Below, in pieces: positions 9,542-18,472 of a stretch of 64,000 bases of DNA. Position 1 is the first letter of the stretch. Each line of letters starts with the position of its first letter. The notes under the pieces were generated by a model, which saw nothing but the letters and a program-made list of their open reading frames with translations, ran no database searches and was not told where the DNA came from. The position numbers and the translations under genes are program-made. This stretch comes from Burkholderiales bacterium (GTDB taxonomy: Bacteria > Pseudomonadota > Gammaproteobacteria > Burkholderiales > SG8-41). The stretch spans positions 16,850 to 80,849 of the forward strand of contig JAHCAG010000015.1 in the NCBI GenBank assembly GCA_019635015.1. Direction: 5' to 3'.

Positions 9542-10270
9542 ATGGAATTCGGCTCACCGGCATTCTGGGTTGCGGTTCTCCAGATCATAGCCATTGACAT
9601 CGTACTCGGCGGGGACAATGCGGTTGTCATTGCCCTCGCTTCGCGGCGCCTGCCGCTGCATCAGCGCAGGCAGGCGATTTTCTGGGGTGTGTTCGGCGCG
9701 ATCGCACTGCGTGTCGTGCTCATATTCTTCGCCCTGCAACTGCTGCAGATCCCGTACCTGAAGATTGTCGGCGGCATCCTGCTGTTCTGGATCGGTCTCA
9801 AGCTGATGGCACCCCATGATGATGGCGGGCATGAGATTGACGCCAGCACCAATCTGGTGGGAGCAATCAAGACCATCATCGTCGCCGATGCGGTAATGAG
9901 CCTGGACAACGTGATCGCGATTGCCGGCGCGGCCAAGGACAGTATCGGCCTGGTGGTCTTCGGCCTGGTGGTCAGCGTGCCGATCATCGTCTGGGGCAGC
10001 AAGCTGGTGCTGATGCTGATGGACCGTTTCCCGATCGTGATCGTCGGCGGTGCCGCGCTGCTGGGCTGGATCGGCGGTGACATGCTGGTTCACGACATCG
10101 TGGTCAAGGACTGGATGATGGCCAATGCGGCCTGGCTCAAGTATGGCGGGCCGATCATTGGTGCGGCTTTCGTGATTGTCGTCGGAAAGCTGCTGGTTGC
10201 CCGCCGGACTCCGGCCGCTGCGGCCGCAGCGCCGGTTGATCTGGCGGAATCCAATCCGAAACAGGACTGA
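9542..10270 (+). CDS. TerC/YjbE-family integral membrane protein
   Basis: The 242-residue protein has about seven hydrophobic segments and the family signatures DIVLGGDNAVVIALA (near residue 20) and DAVMSLDNVIAIAGA (near residue 120). These paired Asp/Asn motifs within membrane helices are typical of TerC proteins, several of which export manganese or supply metal to exported proteins. The C-terminus after residue 220 is an Ala-rich soluble tail. The Shine-Dalgarno is weak, as expected if the structured leader controls expression. It is followed 9 bases later by a UspA gene, so the two are co-transcribed. Substrate is inferred from the family only. Confidence 0.85.
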   Translation: MEFGSPAFWVAVLQIIAIDIVLGGDNAVVIALASRRLPLHQRRQAIFWGVFGAIALRVVLIFFALQLLQIPYLKIVGGILLFWIGLKLMAPHDDGGHEIDASTNLVGAIKTIIVADAVMSLDNVIAIAGAAKDSIGLVVFGLVVSVPIIVWGSKLVLMLMDRFPIVIVGGAALLGWIGGDMLVHDIVVKDWMMANAAWLKYGGPIIGAAFVIVVGKLLVARRTPAAAAAAPVDLAESNPKQD

Positions 10271-10279
10271 GGGGAAGAA

Positions 10280-10708
10280 ATGCCGAAGATACTGGTGGCG
10301 GTTGACGGTTCGGAAAATTCCGGGCGTGTGATTGATTTTCTGGTCGGGAAAAGCGGCTGGCGCAAGGATCAGATTGAGGTGCAGTTGCTCAACGTCCAAA
10401 TGCCGATTGCCGGCGTCAACGTGAAGATGTTCATCAGCAGTGATTCGCTGAATGAGTACTATCGCGACGAAGGCACTGCAGCACTGAAGCAGGCACGTGA
10501 AAAACTCGATGCAGCCGGCCTGCCCTACGCCCACCACATTGGGGTGGGCGATCCTGCAGAAGTCATTGTTGGATACGCGAAGTCCAAGGGCTGCGACCAG
10601 ATCCTGATGGGCAGCCGGGGGCTGGGTTCGGTTTCCGGCTTGGTGCTGGGTTCAGTGGCCACCAAGGTGCTGCATCTCGCCGATATCCCGGTGACACTCG
10701 TCCGATAA
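10280..10708 (+). CDS. universal stress protein, UspA family
   Basis: The 142-residue single Usp domain starts MPKILVAVDGSENS and ends with the ATP-binding signature GSRGLGSVSGLVLGSVA (G-2x-G-9x-G-S type), so it is of the nucleotide-binding subclass. GGGGA lies just before ATG 10280 and the gap to the TerC-family gene is 9 bases. A role in stress survival is general for the family; a specific partner is not evident. No terminator was seen after it. Confidence 0.9.
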   Translation: MPKILVAVDGSENSGRVIDFLVGKSGWRKDQIEVQLLNVQMPIAGVNVKMFISSDSLNEYYRDEGTAALKQAREKLDAAGLPYAHHIGVGDPAEVIVGYAKSKGCDQILMGSRGLGSVSGLVLGSVATKVLHLADIPVTLVR

Positions 10709-10805
10709 CCGACTCACCACGCCCCGGCGCGGGATCCCGGCCTTGTTCCGCACTCCCGCAAGGCGCCCGCAGGATTGGCACAAGCGATTGTTTTTAAATA
10801 ACTTT

Positions 10806-10829
10806 ATGATGCAAGCTTGCTTGCGTCAT
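10806..10829. repeat. 11-bp inverted repeat upstream of tctC
   Basis: ATGATGCAAGC (10806-10816), TT, GCTTGCGTCAT (10819-10829): the arms match at 10 of 11 positions with one G-T pair. There is no T-run, so it is not a terminator. It sits about 165 bases upstream of the FNR-type site of the tct operon and may be a second operator. The rest of the 10709-11105 gap holds the tct promoter described separately. Confidence 0.45.
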
Positions 10830-10970
10830 GCTTGCGCTCCTGCGTATATTGGCGAAACAGTTCCGGCAGGCGCCGTGCACCGGAAGTTTTCAACAGACGG
10901 GGTGCATGCCCCGGCGGAGCAAGTGGGATGACGCTGGTCCCGGGCGGCGGATATACTTGATTCCCGATTC

Positions 10971-11013
10971 TTGATTCCGGTCAATTCTTTTGCCGCTGAA
11001 AATGCGGAAGAAT
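10971..11013 (+). promoter_or_regulatory. FNR/CRP-type operator and promoter of tctCBA
   Basis: TTGAT-TCCG-GTCAA (10971-10984) is a 5-4-5 FNR-like palindrome with one arm closer to the TTGAT consensus. AAGAAT (11008-11013) is a weak -10 placed 30.5 bases from the palindrome centre, the same spacing as in the sucC copy. Read on the reverse strand it starts TTGACCG, as do all four copies in this window. The weak promoter fits dependence on an activator. Confidence 0.62.
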
Positions 11014-11105
11014 GACCCGCTACGACGTTCCTAATAAAGTTGGGCTGCGGTCTCTGCCGCAGATATAACTCAGCACCCGTCGGTAAATTGATAAGGAGGA
11101 GTCAC

Positions 11106-12119
11106 ATGAGTATCCAACGCATATTGTCCCGCGGCCTGTTGCCGCTTGTTGCAGCTTTCGGGCTGGTGGCCGCATCGGCACCAGCGGCGGCATGGGAGCC
11201 GTCCAAGCCGGTCGAGTTCATCATTCCCGCCGGCACCGGCGGCGGCGCCGACCAGATGGCTCGCCTGATCCAGGGCATTGTCGCCAAGCACAACCTGATG
11301 AAGCAGCCCATCGTCCCGGTCAACAAGAGCGGCGGCGCGGGTGCCGAAGGTTTTCTGGATGTGAAGTCCTCCAAGGGCGATGCGCACAAGATCATCATCA
11401 CGCTGTCCAACCTGTTCACGACACCGCTCGCAACCGGCGTGCCTTTCAACTGGAAGGACCTGACGCCGGTCGCCATGCTCTCGCTCGACAACTTCGTGCT
11501 CTGGGTGAACGCCGATGATCCCTACAAGACGCCGAAGGAGTACCTTGATGCGGTGAAGAAGGCAGGTGCAAATGCCTACAAGATGGGCGGCACCGGTTCC
11601 AAGCAGGAGGACCAGATCATCACGGTGGCCATCGAAAAGGCGGCCGGTGTGAAGTTCATCTACATTCCGTTCAAGGGTGGTGGCGCGGTCGCGACGCAAC
11701 TGGTCGGCAAGCATGTCAATTCGACGGTCAACAACCCGATTGAAGCCGTGGCCCAGTGGCGTGCCGGCAAACTGCGTCCGCTCTGCGTGTTTGACACCCA
11801 GCGCATGCCGTACAAGAACAAGGTGACCGACACCATGTCCTGGTATGACATTCCGACCTGCAAGGAGGCCGGCATTCCGATGGACTACGTAATGCTGCGC
11901 GGCATCTTCATGCCGGCGGGTGTGCCGCAGGAGGCCGTCAATTTCTACATCGACCTCTTCAAGAAAGTGCGCTCCACTCCTGAATGGCAGAAATTCATGG
12001 AGGATGGCGCGTTCAACCAGGCATTCATGACCGGCAAGGAATACGCCGACTGGGTTGCGAAGGCCGAGACGCTGCACCGTGACCTGATGAGGGATGCGGG
12101 TTTCCTCGCCAAGCCGTAA
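11106..12119 (+). CDS. tctC: tripartite tricarboxylate transporter substrate-binding protein (TctC/Bug family)
   Basis: The 337-residue periplasmic receptor opens with a clear signal peptide (MSIQRILSRGLLPLVAAFGL, cleavage after SAPAAA near residue 29), followed by WEPSKPVEFIIPAGTGGGADQMARL, the conserved start of Bug proteins. AAGGAGGA at 11093-11100 fixes ATG 11106. It delivers carboxylates to the TctA/TctB membrane pair encoded downstream. Its place beside oxc, with the same type of operator, makes oxalate or a related dicarboxylate the likely ligand; this is inference, because Bug ligands vary widely. A hairpin after the gene may let this receptor be made in excess over the membrane subunits. 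Confidence 0.9.
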   Translation: MSIQRILSRGLLPLVAAFGLVAASAPAAAWEPSKPVEFIIPAGTGGGADQMARLIQGIVAKHNLMKQPIVPVNKSGGAGAEGFLDVKSSKGDAHKIIITLSNLFTTPLATGVPFNWKDLTPVAMLSLDNFVLWVNADDPYKTPKEYLDAVKKAGANAYKMGGTGSKQEDQIITVAIEKAAGVKFIYIPFKGGGAVATQLVGKHVNSTVNNPIEAVAQWRAGKLRPLCVFDTQRMPYKNKVTDTMSWYDIPTCKEAGIPMDYVMLRGIFMPAGVPQEAVNFYIDLFKKVRSTPEWQKFMEDGAFNQAFMTGKEYADWVAKAETLHRDLMRDAGFLAKP

Positions 12120-12126
12120 ATCCGGC

Positions 12127-12158
12127 GGGCGGGCCTCCGGCCCGCCCGTGCTGTTTTT
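12127..12158 (+). terminator. intra-operon hairpin between tctC and tctB
   Basis: GGGCGGGCC (12127-12135), TCC, GGCCCGCCC (12139-12147), with a T6 run at 12153-12158 after GTGCTG... spacing of five bases. The gap before the T-run makes it a leaky terminator or an mRNA-stabilising hairpin. This is common after periplasmic receptor genes, where more receptor than membrane protein is needed. Confidence 0.6.
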
Positions 12159-12222
12159 TGCCTTCCAACGTTTCTGAGTTGAGCACGCCCGCCACGAGTG
12201 TGCCTTGGGGAGTTGCACGTCA

Positions 12223-12717
12223 ATGGAACCCGGAATTTCGCAGCGTTCAGCCGAACTCGTCGTCGCGGCACTGACACTGGCCCTGGGACTTACGGTGGTG
12301 ATTGCCAGCTACCGTCTCGGTTCGGGCTGGGCATCGGATGGCCCTCAGGCCGGTTACTTCCCGTTCTATACAGGGCTGCTGATCTGCATCGGCAGCGTGG
12401 CGAATATCGTCATGGCCCTGCTGCGGGCCGGCAGGGAAGGCCGGGTCCTGTTCGTCAGCTGGGTGTCCCTGCAGCGGGTCAGCACGGTCCTGATCCCGGC
12501 AGCGCTGTTTGTCGGAGCCATCCACCTGGTCGGAATCTATGTCTCCGCGCTGTTTTACATAGCCAGCTTCATGATCCTGTTGGGGCGTTATCCCGTCTGG
12601 AAAAGCGTATCTGTCGGGCTGGGCGTCAGCGTGGTGCTGTTTTTCATGTTCGAGGTGTGGTTCAAGGTCCTCTTGCCCAAGGGCGCCTACAACATCCTGA
12701 GTTACTTCGGGCACTGA
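12223..12717 (+). CDS. tctB: tripartite tricarboxylate transporter small membrane subunit (TctB family)
   Basis: The 164-residue protein has four hydrophobic stretches (starting near residues 10, 45, 85 and 120) and the family feature GPQAGYFPFYTGLL, which matches the G-x-GxxPxxxG loop of TctB. TctB is the small membrane partner in the secondary transporter that couples solute uptake to an ion gradient. GGGGAG (12207-12212) lies 10 bases before ATG 12223; a TTG at 12205 lies upstream of that site and is not used. tctA follows after 25 bases. Confidence 0.88.
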   Translation: MEPGISQRSAELVVAALTLALGLTVVIASYRLGSGWASDGPQAGYFPFYTGLLICIGSVANIVMALLRAGREGRVLFVSWVSLQRVSTVLIPAALFVGAIHLVGIYVSALFYIASFMILLGRYPVWKSVSVGLGVSVVLFFMFEVWFKVLLPKGAYNILSYFGH

Positions 12718-12742
12718 ACCGGACACTGCAGAGGGGACTGTC

Positions 12743-14242
12743 TTGGAGGAACTGAATTCTTTGATGCACGGGTTCTCGGTGATACTGACACCGTACAACC
12801 TGGTGCTGATGTTTGTCGGCGTATTCCTCGGCATCATCGTTGGAGTGCTGCCCGGGCTGGGAGGGGCGAACGGGGTCGCAATCCTGCTTCCGCTGACTTT
12901 CGCCATGCCGCCGACTTCCGCCATCGTGATGCTGTCGTGCATCTACTGGGGCGCGCTGTTCGGAGGTGCGATCACCTCGATCCTGTTCAACATCCCGGGT
13001 GAGCCCTGGTCGGTGGCGACCACCTTCGACGGCTATCCGATGGCGCAGCAGGGCAAGGCCGGAGAGGCCCTGACCGCTTCGTTCACGGCATCGTTCTTCG
13101 GCGCGCTGGTGGCGATCATCATGATCACCTTCATTGCCCCGGCCGTGGCGAATTTCGCGCTGCGCTTCGGCCCGCCGGAGTTTTTTGCCGTCTATTTCCT
13201 GACATTCTGCAGTTTCATCGGGATGGGCAAGGAGCCCCCGTTCAAGATCCTGGTTGCGATGATGATCGGCTTCGCGCTGGCAGCGGTCGGCATAGACATC
13301 GTCACCGGTCAGCTCAGGATGACCTTCGGATTCACCGAGTTGCTGCGCGGGTTCAACTTCCTGATTGCCGTGATCGGACTGTTCGGCATCGGCGAGATCC
13401 TGTTGTCGATGGAAGAAGGGCTTTCTTTCACCGGCAAAACCGCCAGGATCAACATGAAGGTCGTGTTCGAAACCTGGAAGAAACTGCCGCGGTTCTGGGG
13501 CACGGCCCTGCGCAGCACGGTGATCGGCTGCTGGCTGGGCATCACGCCGGGCGGCGCGACCCCGGCGTCCTTCATGGCCTACGGCATCGCGAAGCGCACC
13601 TCCAAGGATGGCGCCAAGTTCGGAACCGGGCAGCTGGAAGGCGTGGTTGCGCCCGAAATCGCCAACAACTCCGCGGGCACTTCGGCGCTGCTGCCGATGA
13701 TTGCGCTGGGCATCCCGGGATCGCCGACGGCGGCCGTGCTGCTCGGCGGCCTGCTGATCTGGGGCTTGCAGCCGGGACCGCTGCTGTTCGTGGAGCAGAA
13801 GGATTTTGTCTGGGGGCTGATTGCCAGCATGTATCTGGGCAACCTGGCCTCGCTGATCCTCGTGCTGACCTGCGTGCCCTTCTTTGCCGCCATCCTGAAG
13901 GTGCCGTTCTCGATCATCGCGCCGGTCATCGTCGTGATCTGCGCGGTCGGCGCGTTCACCGTGTCCAATGCGATGGGTGATGTCTGGATGATGCTGATGT
14001 TCGGGGTGGTCGGTTATGCCTTCAAGAAGCTGGATTATCCGATGGCGCCGATGGTTCTCGCATTGGTGCTGGGCGACCAGGCGGAGAGCGCGTTCCGCCA
14101 GTCGATGCTGATGTCCCAGGGCGATATGCGCATATTCTTCTCCAACACGCTTGTTGGCAGCATCACCTCGCTGGCGCTGTTTGCGCTGTTCTGGCCCCTG
14201 ATTGCAATGGGTATCCGTCGCATGAGGTCGGCTGCCGCCTGA
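12743..14242 (+). CDS. tctA: tripartite tricarboxylate transporter large membrane subunit (TctA family)
   Basis: The 499-residue protein has about 11-12 hydrophobic segments and the two signature loops of TctA, GVLPGLGGANGVAILLP near residue 35 and, in the second half, TPGGATPASFMAYGIAKR and ALGIPGSPTAAVLLGG. It is the translocation channel. The start is TTG 12743 with GAGGGG six bases upstream, giving MEELNSLMHGFSV, the usual family N-terminus; ATG 12764 is a less likely internal alternative. It ends at a bidirectional terminator shared with oxc on the other strand. Confidence 0.93.
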   Translation: MEELNSLMHGFSVILTPYNLVLMFVGVFLGIIVGVLPGLGGANGVAILLPLTFAMPPTSAIVMLSCIYWGALFGGAITSILFNIPGEPWSVATTFDGYPMAQQGKAGEALTASFTASFFGALVAIIMITFIAPAVANFALRFGPPEFFAVYFLTFCSFIGMGKEPPFKILVAMMIGFALAAVGIDIVTGQLRMTFGFTELLRGFNFLIAVIGLFGIGEILLSMEEGLSFTGKTARINMKVVFETWKKLPRFWGTALRSTVIGCWLGITPGGATPASFMAYGIAKRTSKDGAKFGTGQLEGVVAPEIANNSAGTSALLPMIALGIPGSPTAAVLLGGLLIWGLQPGPLLFVEQKDFVWGLIASMYLGNLASLILVLTCVPFFAAILKVPFSIIAPVIVVICAVGAFTVSNAMGDVWMMLMFGVVGYAFKKLDYPMAPMVLALVLGDQAESAFRQSMLMSQGDMRIFFSNTLVGSITSLALFALFWPLIAMGIRRMRSAAA

Positions 14243-14289
14243 AAGGACATCCGGACCAGACCGTGATCTGTCGGTCCGGAGCAGCACGC

Positions 14290-14320
14290 AAAAAAGCCCG
14301 GGTGATGCCCGGGCTTTTTT
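14290..14320. terminator. bidirectional terminator between tctA and oxc
   Basis: AAAAAAGCCCGGG (14290-14302), loop TGATG, CCCGGGCTTTTTT (14308-14320): a perfect 13-bp stem with a T6 run on each strand. It serves tctA from the left and oxc from the right, which converge here. Confidence 0.93.
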
Positions 14321-14367
14321 GCGCTTGGAATCCGGCCCTGCAGCCGGCGATTCCGGTCAGGTGCAGG

Positions 14368-16101
14368 TTACTTTTTCGCGCTCTTCGGGTTGAGGCTGGT
14401 AATGCGCCCGCTTTCGGTGCCGGCGGTTTCGTCGATCACGGCGTTGATCAGCGTCGGTTTGCGCGAGCGGACCGCTTCTTCCATGGCCTTGCGCAGTTCG
14501 GCCGGTGTGGTTGCATGCACGCCGATGCCGCCAAAGGCTTCCATCAGTTTCTCGTAACGCGCGCCCTTGACGAATACGGTGGGTGCGACGTCAGGGCCGC
14601 CCGTGGGATTGACGTCAGTGCCCTTGTAGACGCCGTTGTTGTTGAACACCACGATGCAGACCGGCAGGTTGTAGCGGCAGATGGTCTCCACTTCCATGCC
14701 GGAGAAGCCGAAAGCGCTGTCTCCCTCAACCGCGATCACCGGCAGGCCGGTCTCCACGGCGGCGGCGACGGCAAAACCCATGCCGATGCCCATCACGCCC
14801 CAGGTGCCGACGTCGATGCGCTTGCGCGGCTTGTACATGTCGACGATGCTGCGGGTGAAGTCGAGCGCATTGGCGCCTTCGTTGACCAGCATCGCATCAG
14901 GGTTGGCCTTGATGATGTCGCGCACCACGTTCAGGGCGCTGTGGAAGTTCATCGGTGTCGGGTTCTTGGCCAGGGTTTCGGCCATCTTGGCGATGTTCTT
15001 GCTCTTGCGTTCCGCGATGGCGCCCAGCCAGTCGGCCGAGGGCTGCGGCCAGCCCGAGCCGGCGGCGCCGATGCCATCAAGCAATGCCGCAACACAGGAG
15101 CCGATGTCGCCGACCACGGGCGCGTCGATCGGCACATTGCTGTCGGCTTCCTGCGGGGAAATGTCGATCTGGATGAACTTCTGGCCGCCCCAGGCCTTGG
15201 CGTCCTTCCCGCCCCAGGTTTTGCCCTTGCCGTGGGACAGCAGCCAGTTGAGCCTTGCGCCGATCATCACGACGACATCGGCTTCAGGCAGCACGTAGGA
15301 GCGCGCTGCTGCAGCCGATTGTTCGTGGGTGTCCGGCAGCAGGCCCTTGGCCATCGACATCGGCAGATAGGGGATCCTGGTTTTTTCGATCAGGGCACGG
15401 ATTTCGGTGTCAGCCTGGGCGTAGGCGGCGCCCTTGCCCAGGATGATCAGCGGACGTTTGGCGCCGGCGAGCAGTTGCAGCGCACGCTGCACGGCGTCCG
15501 GCGCCGGGATCTGGCGCGGTGCCGGATCGACTACCTTGATCAGTGATTTGCGGCCAGCTTCGGCTTCCATCGTCTGCGCGAACACCTTGGCAGGCAGGTC
15601 GAGGTAGACGCCGCCCGGGCGTCCCGAGACCGCGGCACGGATGGCGCGCGCGACACCGACGCCGATGTCCTCGGCATGCAGCACGCGGAAAGCCGCCTTG
15701 CACAGCGGCTTGGCGATGGCGAGCTGGTCCATCTCCTCGTAGTCGCCCTGCTGCAGATCGACCACTTCGCGCTCGCTCGATCCGCTGATGAGGATCATCG
15801 GGAAGCAGTTGGTCGTTGCATTGGCCAGCGCGGTCAGGCCGTTGAGGAAGCCGGGGGCCGATACCGTCAGGCATATGCCCGGCTTCTGGGTCAGGAAGCC
15901 GGCGATTGCCGCGGCATTGCCGGCGTTCTGCTCGTGGCGGAAGGAAATCATGCGCATGCCGGCGGCCTGGGCACGGCGGGTCAGATCGGTGATCGGAATG
16001 CCCGGCAGGCCGTAGAAGTTGGTGATGCCGTTGAGCTTGAGCGCATCGATCAGCAGATCGGCACCGTCGCTCAGTGCCTGCGCTTGTGTTTCGGTCGTCA
16101 T
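14368..16101 (-). CDS. oxc: oxalyl-CoA decarboxylase
   Basis: The 577-residue ThDP enzyme converts oxalyl-CoA to formyl-CoA and CO2. It matches the Oxalobacter enzyme along its length: [17 protein letters not shown] with the catalytic Glu, the CoA/ThDP block [57 protein letters not shown], and the Mg-ThDP motif starting [20 protein letters not shown]. The length is normal. ATG at 16101 is used. It stands alone on the minus strand, divergent from frc across the regulator gene, with its own FNR-type operator at 16271-16284. With Frc it forms the cyclic oxalate-to-formate pathway that feeds the formate dehydrogenase and Fhs encoded upstream. Confidence 0.97.
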   Translation of the reverse strand: MTTETQAQALSDGADLLIDALKLNGITNFYGLPGIPITDLTRRAQAAGMRMISFRHEQNAGNAAAIAGFLTQKPGICLTVSAPGFLNGLTALANATTNCFPMILISGSSEREVVDLQQGDYEEMDQLAIAKPLCKAAFRVLHAEDIGVGVARAIRAAVSGRPGGVYLDLPAKVFAQTMEAEAGRKSLIKVVDPAPRQIPAPDAVQRALQLLAGAKRPLIILGKGAAYAQADTEIRALIEKTRIPYLPMSMAKGLLPDTHEQSAAAARSYVLPEADVVVMIGARLNWLLSHGKGKTWGGKDAKAWGGQKFIQIDISPQEADSNVPIDAPVVGDIGSCVAALLDGIGAAGSGWPQPSADWLGAIAERKSKNIAKMAETLAKNPTPMNFHSALNVVRDIIKANPDAMLVNEGANALDFTRSIVDMYKPRKRIDVGTWGVMGIGMGFAVAAAVETGLPVIAVEGDSAFGFSGMEVETICRYNLPVCIVVFNNNGVYKGTDVNPTGGPDVAPTVFVKGARYEKLMEAFGGIGVHATTPAELRKAMEEAVRSRKPTLINAVIDETAGTESGRITSLNPKSAKK

Positions 16102-16240
16102 GTCTGGATGCCTCGCGTTCTTGCCGTCTGTGTGACAGGGGTTGATGTCGCCTGAATCGGTACCGCGATTTACAGGGACCGCGATCCCGCGTTCGTGGTT
16201 GATTCAAACGAGCTGAAGTGGCTCATTTTGAGTGGGAAGC

Positions 16241-16284
16241 ATGATAGGGGGCGGGGCTCTTTTCTGCTCTTGACCCCGGTCAAT
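16241..16284 (-). promoter_or_regulatory. FNR/CRP-type operator and promoter of oxc
   Basis: On the plus strand TTGAC-CCCG-GTCAA spans 16271-16284. Read toward oxc it is followed by TATCAT (16246 down to 16241), a five-of-six match to the -10 consensus, 31.5 bases from the palindrome centre. This is again class II activator geometry. The 16102-16353 gap holds nothing else recognised. Confidence 0.65.
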
Positions 16285-16353
16285 TTTGCAGCAGTATGCC
16301 CGCAGCGAGGCTCATCGGTGCTGCGATGCGTCAAAGGGGCTATCGGGGAACGC

Positions 16354-16962
16354 TCAGATTTTGCCGCGGCGTTTCAGCCGGCTGAGGGTTTCCGGGGACA
16401 GGTTAAGGTAAGACGCCAGTTCCTTTTTCGGCAGCCGGTTCCCGATCTCCGTGTTCTTGCGCATGAACCTCTGGACGCGGCCCGGCGCATCGAGCAGGTG
16501 CAGGGTGATGGTATGCGCCATGACCTCGCTCATAAGGCGCATGACCTCCATTTCGAATTCGCCCTTGATTTTCGGGTGGCGCTCGAGGAATGCGGCCCAT
16601 TGCAGCATCGACAGCTTGGCGGCGCGCACCTTGGTCACCGCCCGGATCGAGTACGGCATCGGCGTTTTCAGTCGCCACGCCGCGTAACTGGTGTCGATGT
16701 CGCTCTCCGCCGCGAAGCGCAGGATCATTTCCTTTCCCTGCGAGTTCGATACCGTGCGCTTGAGGATGCCGTCAATGATGAAATACTGCTCCATCGAATG
16801 CGTGCCCTGGTGCTCCAGCGTTTCACCCTTGGCGTAATCGGAAATCTCGAGCAGCGGCTCGAACTCGTTCCATTGCGCCGCGGTCAGGTTTTTCAGCACG
16901 AGATTCTGCCGAAGTTGCACGCGGATGATTCTGGATTGGGCGTGGAGTGCGAGCTGGGTCAT
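16354..16962 (-). CDS. CRP/FNR-family transcriptional regulator (candidate oxalate-module regulator)
   Basis: The 202-residue protein has an N-terminal cupin-like cyclic-nucleotide-binding fold (about 20-130: LEHQGTHSMEQYFIIDGILKR) and a short C-terminal winged helix (about 145-202). The recognition segment PKKELASYLNLSPETLSRL contains E-x-x-S-R, the FNR-type pattern that reads TTGA half sites. There are no cysteines at all, so it cannot bind an FNR-like iron-sulfur cluster, and the residues expected for cAMP binding are not evident. Its signal is unknown; a CoA ester or oxalate is a guess. It lies between oxc and frc, and FNR-type palindromes flank it on both sides. The Shine-Dalgarno is poor. 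Confidence 0.85.
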   Translation of the reverse strand: MTQLALHAQSRIIRVQLRQNLVLKNLTAAQWNEFEPLLEISDYAKGETLEHQGTHSMEQYFIIDGILKRTVSNSQGKEMILRFAAESDIDTSYAAWRLKTPMPYSIRAVTKVRAAKLSMLQWAAFLERHPKIKGEFEMEVMRLMSEVMAHTITLHLLDAPGRVQRFMRKNTEIGNRLPKKELASYLNLSPETLSRLKRRGKI

Positions 16963-17027
16963 GGACGTCGATTGTATTACTTTTATAACTGCCTGTTTAT
17001 TCAGTGATATTTCCGAGGCGCAGAATC

Positions 17028-17069
17028 TTGACTGCGGTCAAGGCCGCGACATGGCGCATTTCCTATAGT
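17028..17069 (+). promoter_or_regulatory. FNR/CRP-type operator and promoter of frc
   Basis: TTGAC-TGCG-GTCAA (17028-17041), identical over 17 bases to the sucC copy (17028-17044). TATAGT (17064-17069) is a five-of-six -10 exactly 29.5 bases from the palindrome centre, which puts the site at -41.5, the canonical class II position. The site also lies 66 bases upstream of the divergent regulator gene, so autoregulation is possible. Confidence 0.7.
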
Positions 17070-17185
17070 GGCGCCCTCCCGCCCGGAGGAACGTATTTCA
17101 GACAGGCGGCGTCACGGCCGTGACTACAGCGGCATAATCAGCGTGCAGGTGTTGTTCATCCGCCGCGGAATTATTGGAGATCAGA

Positions 17186-18454
17186 ATGGAAGCGTTGAAG
17201 GGTGTCCGGATTCTTGACATGACCCACGTGCAGGCAGGCCCGACTTGCTCGCAGTTGCTGGCGTGGATGGGGGCTGACGTGATCAAGTTCGAGCCGCCGC
17301 AGGGTGATGCCACCCGCGGCCAGCTGCGCGACGTGCCGAATGCGGACAGCCTGTATTTCACGATGCTCAACTGCAACAAGCGCTCGATCACCGTCAATAT
17401 GAAGAATGCCGAGGGCAAGACGGTGTTCGTCGATCTGCTGAAGAAGTGTGACATCGTCATGGAAAACTTCGGCCCCGGTGTGCTTGACCGCTTCGGTTTC
17501 ACCTGGGAAAAAATCCGCGAAATCAACCCGAAGATCGTCATGGGGTCGATCAAGGGTTTCGGCTCCAGCGGCCCGTATTCGGATTTCAAGGCTTACGAGA
17601 ATGTTGCCCAGGCCATGGGTGGTGCGATGAGCACCACCGGCGTGCCTGACGGGCCGCCCTTTGTCACCGGTGCGCAAATCGGCGATTCCGGCACCGGGCT
17701 TCACCTCGCGATCGGACTGCTGGCGGCGCTTCATCATGCCAACCGAACCGGCAAGGGCCAGTACGTCGAGGTGGCGATGATGGACGGCGTGATGAACCTC
17801 TGCCGCGTCAAGTGGCGCGACCATCAGCGGCTGACCCGCGGCGGCCTTTCGGAGTATTCCGTGCCGACGCATCAGGGTATGGGCGCCACCCCGCGTGCCG
17901 GCAACGATTCCGGCGGCGGCCAGCTCGGCAATGCCATCCAGTGCAAACCCGGCGGTCCCAATGACTTCATATATGTCGTGGTGCAGGAGGCAGTGTGGGA
18001 TGCATTGGCAAAACGCATCGGCCCCGACCTCGGCATGCCGGACCTTGCCACCGATCCGAAGTTCGCAACCATCGGTGAGCGCCGCAAGAACCAGGGCGAG
18101 ATGTGGGCGCTGATCACGAAGTTCGCGTCGCAACACACCAAGCGCGAGTTCATGGCCATCCTCAATCCGCTGGATGTGCCCTGCGGCCCGATCATGTCGA
18201 CGGAAGACCTGGCCAACGACGAGCACGTGCGCGGACGCGACATGTACGTCGAGCTCGACCATCCGCAGCGCGGCAAGTGGTACAACGTCGGCATGCCGAT
18301 CAAGCTCTCGGAATCGCCCGCGGTGATCCGTCGTTCCCCGCTGCTTGGCGAGCACACCGACGAGGTTTTGAAGGAAGTGCTCGGTTACGATGCCGGGCAG
18401 ATCGAAAAACTGAAGACCGCCGGCGCGTTCAGCGCGCCGCCGAAAAAGAAATAA
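17186..18454 (+). CDS. frc: formyl-CoA:oxalate CoA-transferase (class III CoA-transferase)
   Basis: The 422-residue enzyme moves CoA from formyl-CoA to oxalate, giving oxalyl-CoA for Oxc and releasing formate. It begins [20 protein letters not shown], close to the Oxalobacter protein, and contains [31 protein letters not shown] and [13 protein letters not shown], where Asp167 is the expected catalytic residue that forms the aspartyl-CoA thioester. GGAGA at 17176-17180 precedes ATG 17186; the TTG at 17174 overlaps that site and is rejected. The glycine-rich active-site loop is present as SGGGQLGN. The next gene follows after 18 bases in one operon. Other CoA donors or acceptors are possible in this family, but context is strong. 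Confidence 0.93.
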   Translation: MEALKGVRILDMTHVQAGPTCSQLLAWMGADVIKFEPPQGDATRGQLRDVPNADSLYFTMLNCNKRSITVNMKNAEGKTVFVDLLKKCDIVMENFGPGVLDRFGFTWEKIREINPKIVMGSIKGFGSSGPYSDFKAYENVAQAMGGAMSTTGVPDGPPFVTGAQIGDSGTGLHLAIGLLAALHHANRTGKGQYVEVAMMDGVMNLCRVKWRDHQRLTRGGLSEYSVPTHQGMGATPRAGNDSGGGQLGNAIQCKPGGPNDFIYVVVQEAVWDALAKRIGPDLGMPDLATDPKFATIGERRKNQGEMWALITKFASQHTKREFMAILNPLDVPCGPIMSTEDLANDEHVRGRDMYVELDHPQRGKWYNVGMPIKLSESPAVIRRSPLLGEHTDEVLKEVLGYDAGQIEKLKTAGAFSAPPKKK

Positions 18455-18472
18455 CCCCGGCAAAGGACGCAC

